Source of the DNA: DASZGI01 sp035938995
GTDB taxonomy: Bacteria; Actinomycetota; Actinomycetes; Streptomycetales; Catenulisporaceae
Length of the DNA stretch: 21,777 nt
Reading direction: 5' to 3'
NCBI RefSeq assembly: GCF_035938995.1
Contig: NZ_DASZGI010000175.1
Coordinates: forward strand, 1-21,777
Position numbers and translations under genes: made by a program
Shown: piece after piece, positions 14,544 to 21,777 of the stretch
Layout: each line of letters opens with the position of its first letter
Numbering within the stretch: position 1 is the stretch's first letter
Notes under the pieces: generated by a model
Database searches by the model: none
Seen by the model: the letters and a program-made list of their open reading frames with translations, nothing else
What the model was told of the DNA's origin: nothing

Positions 14544-17171
14544 TCAGCCGGTTCCCATCAGCTCGGACCGGCGCTCGGCCAGGTGGTAAGCCAGCGAGTG
14601 GCGGCCGACCTGGTGCAGCGCGGCGCTCAGGGCCTCGACGTCGTCGCGCGCGGCGCTCTGGGTGAGCATCGCCTCCACCTCGTCGACCGCGTCCTGGTCC
14701 GCGAGGCCGACGCAGAGCGCGATTATGCCGTCGATCGGCAGCGCCCGGGCCAGCCAGGCCACGTGGCGGTCGAGCGCGTCCCCGGCACCGAGCCGCCGGA
14801 TCGCTTCGAGCACCGCGGCCGAGTCCGCGCGGCCGGTCAGCGCGGCCGTGGCCAGCACTCCCGTGCCGTCCCCGCCGGAGCGCCAGAGCTGGATGAACAC
14901 CTGCGCGACGGCGTCCGGCGCGGCGCGCGTCCCGTAGTGGTCCAGCAGTGTGCCCGCGTCCTGCGGCAGCCGCGAGCGGGCCAGGCCGAGCGCCGCGGCG
15001 GCGACCAGATCGGGCGTGCCGTCGCATAGGGCTTCGATGAGGCGGTCCGCCTGCTCTGCTTGTCCGACCCCCCGCAGGTCCCTGATCGAGGTGACGAACT
15101 CGTGCGTCGGACGGTCGAGCAGCCGAACCGCGAACGGGTTGTGCGCGGCCGGTGCGAAAGCGGATCCGGTGCGGCCGGCCTGCGTGGCGAAGAACTTCGA
15201 GAAGGCGGTGATCGCGACGGCGACCTCGGTCAGCGGCCGGTTGATCAGGCCGCGTACGAGCAGGTCGACGTCATCGTGTCCGCCCGCCGCCCACAGCGCC
15301 GCCGCGACCGTCGCACAGAGCCCGGCATCGGCCGTGGCGGTCATGTCCAGCATCCGCGCCGCGTCGTTGTGCCGCTCCGCCGCGCGGAACTCGGCGAGCA
15401 GCTCGACCGCCATCGCGGGCCGTGCCGCGACCACCATGGCGAGCACCTTGCCCGCGTTCGCGGGCTGGCCGTGCCTGCGCAGGACGTCCATGTACGCCAG
15501 GGTGGCCTTCGCCGGGCGGCCGATCCCCGCGGCCGCGAACGCGCGCACCGACAGCGCGCTCTGGCGCCCGGCGTCCAGGTACGAGGTCAGCGCCTCGAGT
15601 TCGGGGTCCGAGAAGTTCGGCACGACGCGGTCGAGCAGCTGCCGGGCGGCGTCCGACAGCTCGACCAGCATGAGCGCGGTGGCCAGATACGCGATCATCG
15701 AGGGGAACGCGCCGGTCGTGTCGGCGGCGGCCACAAGGACGGCGGCCACACAGTCGTCCGCGCCGGCGTCGGCCATGCGGCGCATCAGGGCGGCGATCCG
15801 GTCGGCCGGCCAGTGCTCCGCGACCACGGGGCCGGCCTGCGCGTAGACCGCGTACGCGAACAGTCCGGCTCCGGCCGCGTCCAGCTCCTCGGCGAGGGCG
15901 AGGATCCGATCGGCCGACCACTGCCGGATCGCCGCCGTGAGCGCGGGCCGGCCCGGACCGGCCAGATCCGCCTCCAGCAGCGCGATCGCGAACGCGGGAA
16001 TCGACGAGGACGCCGCGGCGCGCACTCCCGCCTCGGCGAGCAGCTGCGCGGTCTGGGCCTCGCAGCCGCGCACGGTCAGCGCCTGCGCCAGCAGGGCGAC
16101 CTGGACCGGCGGGCGGTAGGCCGCCGCGGCGAGCAGCCGTCGGCACTCCTCGCTGTTGCCGAGCCGCAGCAGGCCGAGGGCGACTTCCGCCGGATGGTCC
16201 GCCGGGCGCGCGACGATCACGTCGAGCGCGAGGTCCGCCTCGCGCTCGCGCTGCTCGAGCCGCAGCAGGACCAGGAGCAGCGCGACCTCCGCGCTGTCGC
16301 CCCCGCCTGCCATCGCGGTCAGGAGCCGGTCGGCGGTGTCGTTCTCGCCGGACGCGCGGATCTCGCGCAGCCGCTGGGCGAACGCCGGAGCGGTGAGCGC
16401 GAGGTCCGCGGCGTCCTGCTCGCTCAGTTTCGGCTGCGATGAGGAGGCCGAGGGTTGGCTTTGACCGGTCGTGTACCTATTCGCAAAGAGGACAATCGGC
16501 CCGTGCGGTGTGGAATCCACCGTGCACCTTTGCTGTATCGGGCTGCTCTTAGTAGCCAATTGGCGACGGATGTGTTCATCGAGTACGGCGAAGGAAAGTT
16601 CTTTAGGGGCCTCCGGAAGCCCCTCTTCCAAGATATGCACCAGTTCGCCCGTAAATGCCGTATAGCGCTCGTTGATCGGCGCCCAGACGTCGGGCGCGGG
16701 TGCCGCGGCGGCGAGCAGCGTGATGCCGCTCCCGCCCGGCTCGTCGGGCAGCGGCGGCTGCGGCAGTACGTGGGGCGCTCCGAAGCCGCCCCAGCCGGGA
16801 TAGAAGCAGTCGAGGACGACGGCGTTCGCCGCGGCCTTGCTGCGAAAGGCGAGCTCGGCGCGCAGGCTCTCGTAGTTCAGCTGGAGGCCGAGGCCGGTGA
16901 AGTAGACGAGCAGGGCTTCCGGCGTGCCGGCGGCCTCGCGCACGGCGTCGATGATCACGCGCGGGTCGGCCGGGTTGTACAGCACCGCGCAGTGTGCGGG
17001 TTCGATCCCCCATACGCCGGGGTCGGTGAGCAGCTCGGAGAGACGCGCGAGGTTGTTCGCCACCGCGTTGCTGTTCGCCGACGCGGACCATGACGACCGG
17101 TCCGACGGAGTAGCGTAACCGTCGATACCTATCAGGACCGCGCGCGACGTATGTTGATCGGGAAGCGCCAT
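14544..17171 (-). CDS. Caspase-like (EACC1-type) protein with lost catalytic dyad and C-terminal alpha-solenoid
   Basis: This 875-aa protein has no signal or membrane segment. Residues 8-235 follow the caspase-like fold of the actinobacterial EACC1-associated family: SRAVLIGIDGY, an N-A-x-A-N-N-L-A-x-L helix, ALLVYFTGLG, VVLDCFYPG, ITLLAAAAPAPDVWAPI, YTAFTGELVHILEEG and a final IVLFANRY. In active relatives I expect GHG and D-C-C-x-S-G; here the His position is Leu94 and the Cys position (Asp+2) is Phe123, with only the non-catalytic Cys122 left. Proteolysis is therefore unlikely. Residues about 250-875 form roughly 18 degenerate repeats of 30-34 residues, each with a leading P or D, V-A, a Leu helix, G and A-x-x-L-L, resembling a TPR/HEAT-like solenoid. 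ATG 17171 is chosen for AGGGGA 7 nt upstream and the conserved start; an open frame reaches 17291. Bases 16455-16690 are distinctly low in G+C. Confidence 0.78.
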   Translation of the reverse strand: MALPDQHTSRAVLIGIDGYATPSDRSSWSASANSNAVANNLARLSELLTDPGVWGIEPAHCAVLYNPADPRVIIDAVREAAGTPEALLVYFTGLGLQLNYESLRAELAFRSKAAANAVVLDCFYPGWGGFGAPHVLPQPPLPDEPGGSGITLLAAAAPAPDVWAPINERYTAFTGELVHILEEGLPEAPKELSFAVLDEHIRRQLATKSSPIQQRCTVDSTPHGPIVLFANRYTTGQSQPSASSSQPKLSEQDAADLALTAPAFAQRLREIRASGENDTADRLLTAMAGGGDSAEVALLLVLLRLEQREREADLALDVIVARPADHPAEVALGLLRLGNSEECRRLLAAAAYRPPVQVALLAQALTVRGCEAQTAQLLAEAGVRAAASSSIPAFAIALLEADLAGPGRPALTAAIRQWSADRILALAEELDAAGAGLFAYAVYAQAGPVVAEHWPADRIAALMRRMADAGADDCVAAVLVAAADTTGAFPSMIAYLATALMLVELSDAARQLLDRVVPNFSDPELEALTSYLDAGRQSALSVRAFAAAGIGRPAKATLAYMDVLRRHGQPANAGKVLAMVVAARPAMAVELLAEFRAAERHNDAARMLDMTATADAGLCATVAAALWAAGGHDDVDLLVRGLINRPLTEVAVAITAFSKFFATQAGRTGSAFAPAAHNPFAVRLLDRPTHEFVTSIRDLRGVGQAEQADRLIEALCDGTPDLVAAAALGLARSRLPQDAGTLLDHYGTRAAPDAVAQVFIQLWRSGGDGTGVLATAALTGRADSAAVLEAIRRLGAGDALDRHVAWLARALPIDGIIALCVGLADQDAVDEVEAMLTQSAARDDVEALSAALHQVGRHSLAYHLAERRSELMGTG

Positions 17172-17335
17172 TGCCGATCCCCTTAGGCCGCTCTGCGTTT
17201 CACACATTGTGCGTTGCAGACGGCGCGCTTGCCATGGGCTTGCAGCAATTGGTAGCACGGAAACTCGGCAATCGCCTAGACAGTCAAGCAATTCGCAACC
17301 GTCGCCGGTTCAACGAACCCTCCGACCCAGGTCCG

Positions 17336-17349
17336 GCGGGCGCGCCCGC
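17336..17349 (-). terminator. G+C palindrome after the response-regulator gene
   Basis: GCGGGCGCGCCCGC is a perfect 14-bp palindrome 35 nt past the response-regulator stop. A second perfect palindrome, CCCCTAGGGG, lies at 17369-17378, and GGTTC-aac-GAACC lies at 17307-17319. Any of these could end the two-component operon or bind a regulator of the caspase-like gene, whose promoter must lie in 17172-17383. I saw no clear -35/-10 pair there. Confidence 0.35.
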
Positions 17350-17383
17350 TGCAAAGATCGCCGGGTTTCCCCTAGGGGATCGT

Positions 17384-18028
17384 TCACCGATCGAGATACG
17401 CCAGCACCGCCAGCACCCGCCGGTTGTCGTCGTCGGAGGGCGGCAGATCGAGCTTCGCGAAGATGTTCGAGGTGTGCTTGGCCACCGCGCGCTCGGTGAC
17501 GACCAGCCGCTGCGCGATCGCCGCGTTGGACCTGCCCTCCGCCATCAACCCCAGAACCTCCTGTTCCCGCGGTGTGAGGGCTGCCAAGGGCTCCGGACGG
17601 CTGCCGCGGGACAGCAGCTTGGCGATCACTTCCGGGTCCATCGCGGTACCCCCCGCCGCGACCCGCCGCACCGCGTCGGTGAACTGCTCGGCGTCGAAGA
17701 CCCGGTCCTTGAGGAGGTAGCCGACCGCGCCCGTGCCGTCCGCGAGCAGTTCGCGGGCGTAAAGCTGCTCGACGTACTGGGACAGGATCAGCACCGGCAG
17801 CCCGGGAATCTCGCGGCGCGCCGCCAGTGCCGCTTGGAGCCCTTCGTCGGTGAAGGTCGGGGGCATGCGCACGTCGATCACCGCCACGTCCGGCCGGTGC
17901 GTGCGCAGCGCGGCCAGCAGGGCCGGGCCGTCGCCGACGGCGGCGGCGATCTCGAAGCCATGCGCGCCGAGCAGCCGGGACAACCCCTCCCTCAGGAGGT
18001 AGAGGTCTTCGGCGAGGACAACGCGCAC
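17384..18028 (-). CDS. NarL/LuxR-family response regulator
   Basis: This 214-aa cytoplasmic transcription factor has a receiver domain (about 1-120) with the acidic pocket Glu7-Asp8, phospho-acceptor Asp52 in VAVIDVRMPP, a Ser in LILSQY and the conserved Lys in GYLLKDR (about 104-110). A LuxR-type helix-turn-helix (about 148-205) reads LTPREQEVLGLMAEGRSNAAIA, then VVTERAVAKHTSNIFAKL. It pairs with the sensor kinase encoded just upstream, whose 3' end it overlaps by 37 bp, indicating co-transcription and coupled translation. The GTG start has GGAGAT 3-5 nt upstream. A likely target is the palindrome at 19400-19434 between this operon and the MMPL pump, but that is inference from position. Confidence 0.93.
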   Translation of the reverse strand: MRVVLAEDLYLLREGLSRLLGAHGFEIAAAVGDGPALLAALRTHRPDVAVIDVRMPPTFTDEGLQAALAARREIPGLPVLILSQYVEQLYARELLADGTGAVGYLLKDRVFDAEQFTDAVRRVAAGGTAMDPEVIAKLLSRGSRPEPLAALTPREQEVLGLMAEGRSNAAIAQRLVVTERAVAKHTSNIFAKLDLPPSDDDNRRVLAVLAYLDR

Positions 18029-19341
18029 GGAATCTCCAAGGTGACGGCGGTCGGCCCGCCGTGCGGGCTGGTCAGTGCCATGACTCCGTCGAATGTACCG
18101 ATCCGGCGTTCGATCCCGCGCAGTCCGGTGCCGCGTTCCATGTCCGCGCCGCCCACGCCGTCGTCGGTGCAGGTGATCCGAAGCAGCCCGTCCTGGTGGC
18201 GGATGTCGGCCCAGAAGCGCTGCGCGTGGGCGTGCTTGGCGGCGTTGGCCAGCAGCTCGCAGACCGCGAAGTAGGCGGCCGACTCGACGGCCGGCTCGAG
18301 CCGGCCCGGCAGTTCCACCGAGACCTGTGTTGTCAGCGGGCTGTCTAGGGCGATCGCGCGGACCGCGTCGCCGAGCCCGCGATCGGCGAGCACCGGCGGG
18401 TGGATGCCGCGCACCAGCCCGCGCAGTTCGGTGAGCGCCTTAACGGAGGCCTCGCGCGCCTCGGCCAGCAGGGTCCGGGCGGCCTCCGGGTGCTCGTCGA
18501 GCAGCGCTTCGGCCGCGCTCAGGTTCATGCCCATCGCGACGAGCCGGGCCTGCGCGCCGTCGTGCAGGTCGCGCTCGATCCGGCGCAGCTCGGCGGCTTG
18601 AGTGTCGACGGCGTCCGCGCGGGTCTCGGTGAGGTGCTCGATCCGGCGGGACAGCTCGGCGCGGCGGGTCGGGGCCAGCAGTACGCGCGTCCACCGGGCG
18701 TGTACCCGGATGAGCGCCGGGGAGGCCCAGGCGGAGACCGGGATCAGCGCCGCGCCGAGAGCCGCCGGCACCCACCGCATCGGCTCGTTGCCTGCGTGCA
18801 CGTGGACGAACATGTACCAGTCGTTGAAGCCCGCGTGAGTGAGCGTCAGCCACAGTGAGGTGATGACGATTCCGTATATCCCGTAGAAGGGCAGCGTCAG
18901 CGCGATCATCGCGAGCGCGCCGCCGATCGCCGGGTCGAGCAGGGTCCAGAGCAGGTCGCGCCAGGAGGCCGGGTCGGTCAGGATCCACCGGCACCGTTCG
19001 ACCAGCCCCATCAGGCCCGGCTGGAAGCGGGGGCGGGGGCGGTACGGTTCGGGGATCTCCACGCCGCTCCAGTCGCGCGCCAGCCTGCGGGACTGGTTCG
19101 CCAGAGCCCGGGTCACCGCCATCCCGGCCGGCAGCAGTACGACACCGGCGCCGAGCAGCAGGAACCCGATCGCGTTCGTCAGCGTCACGCACAGCCCGAT
19201 GTTCACGGCGGCGATCAGGGTGAGGACGAAGCCGCGCCACGGGCTGAGAACGGCACGCCGGAAGCAGGATTCGCGGACCGCCGGAGCGTAAGGCGTGCTG
19301 GTGCTGCTGCTAGCGCTGCTGCTGATGCTGGGGCTGGTCAT
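17992..19341 (-). CDS. Membrane sensor histidine kinase (HisKA_3 type, PF13796-like sensor)
   Basis: This 449-aa kinase is the partner of the response regulator. A Ser-rich N-terminus leads to membrane helices (about residues 38-76), then a cytoplasmic linker with PGLMGLVERCRWILTDPASWRDLLW, a sequence characteristic of the actinobacterial Sensor domain PF13796. More helices follow (about 136-168 and 190-212). The dimerisation/phosphotransfer helix is ELRRIERDLHDGAQARL with His260. The ATPase domain shows ELLANAAKHAHA (N box), DDGVGG and RGTGLRGIERRIG (G boxes). All catalytic motifs look intact. The start is set at 19341 because an in-frame ATG at 19416 lies inside a 35-bp palindrome; neither start has a good ribosome site. 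The Ser-rich head is encoded by a GCT/AGC trinucleotide-like tract at about 19296-19340. The input signal is unknown. Confidence 0.88.
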   Translation of the reverse strand: MTSPSISSSASSSTSTPYAPAVRESCFRRAVLSPWRGFVLTLIAAVNIGLCVTLTNAIGFLLLGAGVVLLPAGMAVTRALANQSRRLARDWSGVEIPEPYRPRPRFQPGLMGLVERCRWILTDPASWRDLLWTLLDPAIGGALAMIALTLPFYGIYGIVITSLWLTLTHAGFNDWYMFVHVHAGNEPMRWVPAALGAALIPVSAWASPALIRVHARWTRVLLAPTRRAELSRRIEHLTETRADAVDTQAAELRRIERDLHDGAQARLVAMGMNLSAAEALLDEHPEAARTLLAEAREASVKALTELRGLVRGIHPPVLADRGLGDAVRAIALDSPLTTQVSVELPGRLEPAVESAAYFAVCELLANAAKHAHAQRFWADIRHQDGLLRITCTDDGVGGADMERGTGLRGIERRIGTFDGVMALTSPHGGPTAVTLEIPCALSSPKTSTS

Positions 19342-19399
19342 GGGTCCAGTTTCGGCGCCGCAGCGCTCTCGCGCACGGGGCTTAGCCGCCCGATCCGGC

Positions 19400-19434
19400 G
19401 GTGTACCTACATACACCGTGTACGTAGGTACACC
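19400..19434. promoter_or_regulatory. 35-bp near-perfect palindromic operator between kinase and MMPL genes
   Basis: Arms GGTGTACCTAC and GTAGGTACACC are perfectly complementary over 11 bp. Inside them one A/C mismatch is followed by five further pairs around a single central C, so 16 of 17 positions pair. The element also contains two direct copies of GTGTAC-N-TA, 17 bp apart. It lies 59 bp upstream of the kinase start and about 100 bp upstream of the MMPL start, the position expected of a shared operator. Confidence 0.75.
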
Positions 19435-19496
19435 CTCAAGACGCCTACTAGCCGCATGTCAACGCTCCGCGACGGTCCGTAGCGTCATGGGGCAAG

Positions 19497-19513
19497 CCGG
19501 TGACCCGCACCGG
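19497..19513 (+). other. Leader hairpin before the MMPL gene
   Basis: CCGGTG and CACCGG pair across a 5-nt loop, ending 20 nt before the GTG start. It would fold in the mRNA leader near, but not over, the GGGGGT ribosome site at 19523-19528. Confidence 0.3.
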
Positions 19514-19532
19514 ATTGACCATGGGGGTTCTC

Positions 19533-21777
19533 GTGACTAGCAGACGCAACCTCGCCGCCGTGCTCGGCGGCTGGAGCGCCCGGCATCGCAAGGCGGCCGT
19601 GCTCGGCTGGCTTCTGTTCGTCGTCCTGGCGACAGTCGTCGGCGGAGCGGCCGGGCAGCGCCACCTCACCGACGCCCAGCAAGGCGCCCGGGACTCGGCC
19701 CAAGCGATGCAGATCCTGGACGACGCCGGGATCACCGTCCCCGCGGGCGAAATGGTGCTCGTGCACAGCGACCGGGCCACGGCCGCCGACCCCGCGTTCC
19801 GGGCGGCGGTCGAGTCCGTGCGAGCCGGGGTGCAGGCGACCGGCCAAGTCCAGAACATGCGCGACCCGTACGCCACCGGCCTCCTGTCGGCCGACCGGCA
19901 CAGCGCACTGATCGAGTTCGACATGAAGGGCGACCCGACCACCGCAGCCGACCGCGTCCAACCCGTCCTCGACACCGTGGCAGGCGTGCAGAAAGCCCAC
20001 CCCGACCTCACGATCGGCGAGTACGGCAGCGCCTCCGGGGAGAAGTGGGCGAACAGCACCCTCGGCCGGGACTTCTCCCGCGCCGAGTGGACCGCGGTCC
20101 CGCTGGCGCTGGGCATCCTGTTCGTCGCGTTCGGCGCGCTGCTCGCCGCGGTTCTGCCGGTGATCCTCGCGCTCACCGCGTTCATCGCCGCGCTCGGCCT
20201 GCTGGCCCTGGTCAGCCACCTGTCCCCGGTGGACCCGTCATCGAGCTCGGTGATGCTGCTGATGGGCCTGGCCGTCGGGGTGGACTACTGCCTTTTCTAC
20301 CTGCGCCGCGAGCGCGAGGAGAGAAGGGCCGGCCGCGACCGCGAAGCAGCACTCCGCATCGCCGCGGCGACTTCGGGACGCTCGGTCCTGATCTCCGGAA
20401 TGACCGTGGTCGTGGCGATGGCCGGAATGTACCTGTCCGGGATGCATATCTTCGAGGGCTTCGCCGGGGGCACGATCCTGGTGGTCGCGACCGCCGTGCT
20501 CGGCTCGGTGACGGTGCTGCCGGCCCTGCTGTCGATACTCGGCGACAAGATCGATTTCGGCCGCATCCGCCTGCCCCGCACCAAGCGCCGCGCCACCCAC
20601 TCCGCCACTTCACCTTTCTCCGCCCCCTCCCCCTCCACCCCTCCCACCGCCTCGCTTCGCTCCCCCTCCCCGCGCACCAGCCGCGCCTGGAACGCCACAC
20701 TCGGGAAAGTCCTGACCCGGCCCCGGTTCTTCGCCTGCGCCGCCGTCGGCTTCCTCATCCTCCTCGCACTGCCCGCGCTCGGCATGCACACCGCGAAGCT
20801 CAGCAACGACCAGCAGTTCCCCTCCAATACGCCCATCCTGCGCACCTACGATCAGATCACCGCTGCCTTCCCAAACAGTCCGTCCCCGGCAGTCGTCGTC
20901 GTGAAGGCCGCCGACATCCAGTCCCCGGCCGTGCAACAGGCGATCAGCGACCTGCGGCAAGCAGCCCTGCACACCGGTGAGCTCGGCGATCCCACCCGCG
21001 GCGAACCGATCACCGTCGCCGTGAACAAAGCTGCGAACGTCGCGCAGATCGATGTGCCGCTTGCCGGGTCGGGAAGCGACGCAAGGTCGATCCACGCGCT
21101 GAACACGCTGCGGGCGCTCGTGCCGCAGACCTTCGACGCGGTGCCCGGAACCGAGGCGCTGGTCGGAGGCGATCTCGCATTCGGCATCGACTTCAACAAC
21201 CAGCTCAGCAGCTCGATCGTCCCAGTGTTCGTCTTCGTGCTGGCGATCACGTTCATCCTCATGCTGGTCGCGTTCCGCTCGACGGTCATCGCCGGAACCG
21301 CGATCGTGCTCAACCTGCTGTCCGTCGGCGCGACATACGGAGTCATGACCGCGGTCTTCCAGCACGGCTGGGGCGCGAGCCTGATCGGCACCCGGCCGGC
21401 CGGAGCGATCGAGTCGTGGCTGCCGCTGTTCGTCTTCGTGGTGCTGTTCGGCCTGTCGATGGACTACCACGTGTTCGTGGTGTCCCGAATCCGCGAGGCA
21501 CACGATCACGGAATGACCACCCGCGACGCCGTGGCCCACGGCCTGAAGGCGACCGCAGGTACGGTCACCAGCGCCGCAGTCATCATGGTGGCGGTATTCG
21601 CGGTCTTCGGCACGCTCGAGATGCAGGACTTCAAGCAACTGGGAGTCGGCCTCGCCGTCGCGGTCCTGCTCGACGCGACGGTCGTCAGGGTGCTGCTCCT
21701 CCCCGCGGTGATGACGCTGCTCGGCGACCGCAACTGGACCCTGCCCCGCTGGCTGTCCTGGCTCCCCCGCCTGGAAC
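19533..21777 (+). CDS. MMPL-family (RND-type) transporter, 3' end beyond the window
   Basis: At least 748 aa are readable without a stop before the right edge. It is a proton-driven membrane exporter of the actinobacterial MMPL family, which moves lipids, siderophores or drugs. The first helix is AAVLGWLLFVVLATVVGGAA (about 21-40), followed by an extracytoplasmic domain (about 41-175), five clustered helices, a Ser/Pro-rich basic cytoplasmic loop (about 350-385), and the second half of the same plan starting PRFFACAAVGFLILLALPAL. Both proton-relay pairs are present: Asp251-Tyr252 in VGVDYCLF and Asp644-Tyr645 in LSMDYHVF, nearly the positions known for MmpL3. GTG 19533 has GGGGGT 4 nt upstream; an in-frame ATG at 19521 is the alternative. 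The adjacent two-component system is divergent and shares the palindromic gap, so it probably regulates this pump. The substrate is unknown. Confidence 0.92.
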   Translation, partial: MTSRRNLAAVLGGWSARHRKAAVLGWLLFVVLATVVGGAAGQRHLTDAQQGARDSAQAMQILDDAGITVPAGEMVLVHSDRATAADPAFRAAVESVRAGVQATGQVQNMRDPYATGLLSADRHSALIEFDMKGDPTTAADRVQPVLDTVAGVQKAHPDLTIGEYGSASGEKWANSTLGRDFSRAEWTAVPLALGILFVAFGALLAAVLPVILALTAFIAALGLLALVSHLSPVDPSSSSVMLLMGLAVGVDYCLFYLRREREERRAGRDREAALRIAAATSGRSVLISGMTVVVAMAGMYLSGMHIFEGFAGGTILVVATAVLGSVTVLPALLSILGDKIDFGRIRLPRTKRRATHSATSPFSAPSPSTPPTASLRSPSPRTSRAWNATLGKVLTRPRFFACAAVGFLILLALPALGMHTAKLSNDQQFPSNTPILRTYDQITAAFPNSPSPAVVVVKAADIQSPAVQQAISDLRQAALHTGELGDPTRGEPITVAVNKAANVAQIDVPLAGSGSDARSIHALNTLRALVPQTFDAVPGTEALVGGDLAFGIDFNNQLSSSIVPVFVFVLAITFILMLVAFRSTVIAGTAIVLNLLSVGATYGVMTAVFQHGWGASLIGTRPAGAIESWLPLFVFVVLFGLSMDYHVFVVSRIREAHDHGMTTRDAVAHGLKATAGTVTSAAVIMVAVFAVFGTLEMQDFKQLGVGLAVAVLLDATVVRVLLLPAVMTLLGDRNWTLPRWLSWLPRLE

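Noticed and set aside
15060..16442. 460-aa plus-strand open frame inside the caspase-like gene
   Set aside because: It is antisense to the solenoid repeats. The repeat pattern exists only in the minus-strand frame.
14544..19341. A defence island combining the caspase-like gene and the two-component system
   Set aside because: No toxin, nuclease, TIR, reverse transcriptase, integrase or effector-associated-domain partner gene is adjacent, and the 212-bp gap separates the units. Only the pseudo-caspase itself is kept as a finding.
19342..19416. Longer sensor-kinase start at the ATG at 19416
   Set aside because: It would put the start codon inside the 35-bp palindrome and add 25 Arg/Pro-rich residues without a ribosome site; ATG 19341 was preferred, with some doubt.
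20045..20980. 311-aa plus-strand open frame inside the MMPL gene
   Set aside because: It is a different reading frame of the transporter gene. The true frame has no stop to the window end and shows membrane helices.
20610..21638. 342-aa minus-strand open frame opposite the MMPL gene
   Set aside because: Its end is a run of Gly/Glu/Arg derived from the pyrimidine tract, while the plus-strand frame carries both MMPL Asp-Tyr motifs.

Overview
The window is about 70% G+C with strongly G/C-biased third codon positions, Shine-Dalgarno-led GTG and ATG starts, and a gene set typical of a multicellular actinobacterium. Markers include a giant AfsR/SARP regulator with one TTA codon, a secreted GH18 chitinase with a DasR-like (dre) operator, an AldO-type alditol oxidase, an actinobacterial MMPL pump and a PF13796-type sensor kinase. 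Streptomycetales or Catenulisporales is my best guess; the species cannot be read from the sequence. No tRNA, rRNA, CRISPR array, transposase or attachment site was seen, and no gene-free stretch exceeds 300 bases.

Layout. (1) 1-3661: the 3' part of a small XRE helix-turn-helix gene, then a 1066-aa SARP/NB-ARC/TPR regulator closed by a strong bidirectional hairpin. (2) 3702-7204: a secreted three-domain chitinase (minus) divergent from a PQQ-type beta-propeller lipoprotein (plus). The 236-bp gap between them carries a near-consensus promoter for the chitinase with a dre-like operator between its -35 and -10. (3) 7239-12524, all minus: a PPOX/F420-type oxidoreductase, a class A penicillin-binding protein, an ATP-dependent DNA ligase of the LigB type and a FabR/DesT-like TetR regulator. 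(4) 12649-14504, plus: two overlapping small membrane-protein genes, then an alditol oxidase whose terminator hairpin spans its own stop codon. (5) 14544-17171, minus: a large protein made of a caspase-like domain that has lost both catalytic positions and an alpha-solenoid of about 18 degenerate repeats. (6) 17384-21777: a NarL-type response regulator and sensor kinase (minus, 37-bp overlap), a 35-bp near-perfect palindrome, and a divergent MMPL transporter that runs off the right edge.

Functional picture. The chitinase and its promoter look like part of the N-acetylglucosamine/chitin response. The SARP probably depends on bldA for translation. The TetR gene and the small membrane-protein pair look like a membrane-lipid-linked unit. 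The two-component system, palindrome and MMPL pump look like a sensor-plus-export module. The least conventional gene is the pseudo-caspase/solenoid protein, which reads as a scaffold or receptor derived from the actinobacterial EACC1-type caspases rather than a protease.
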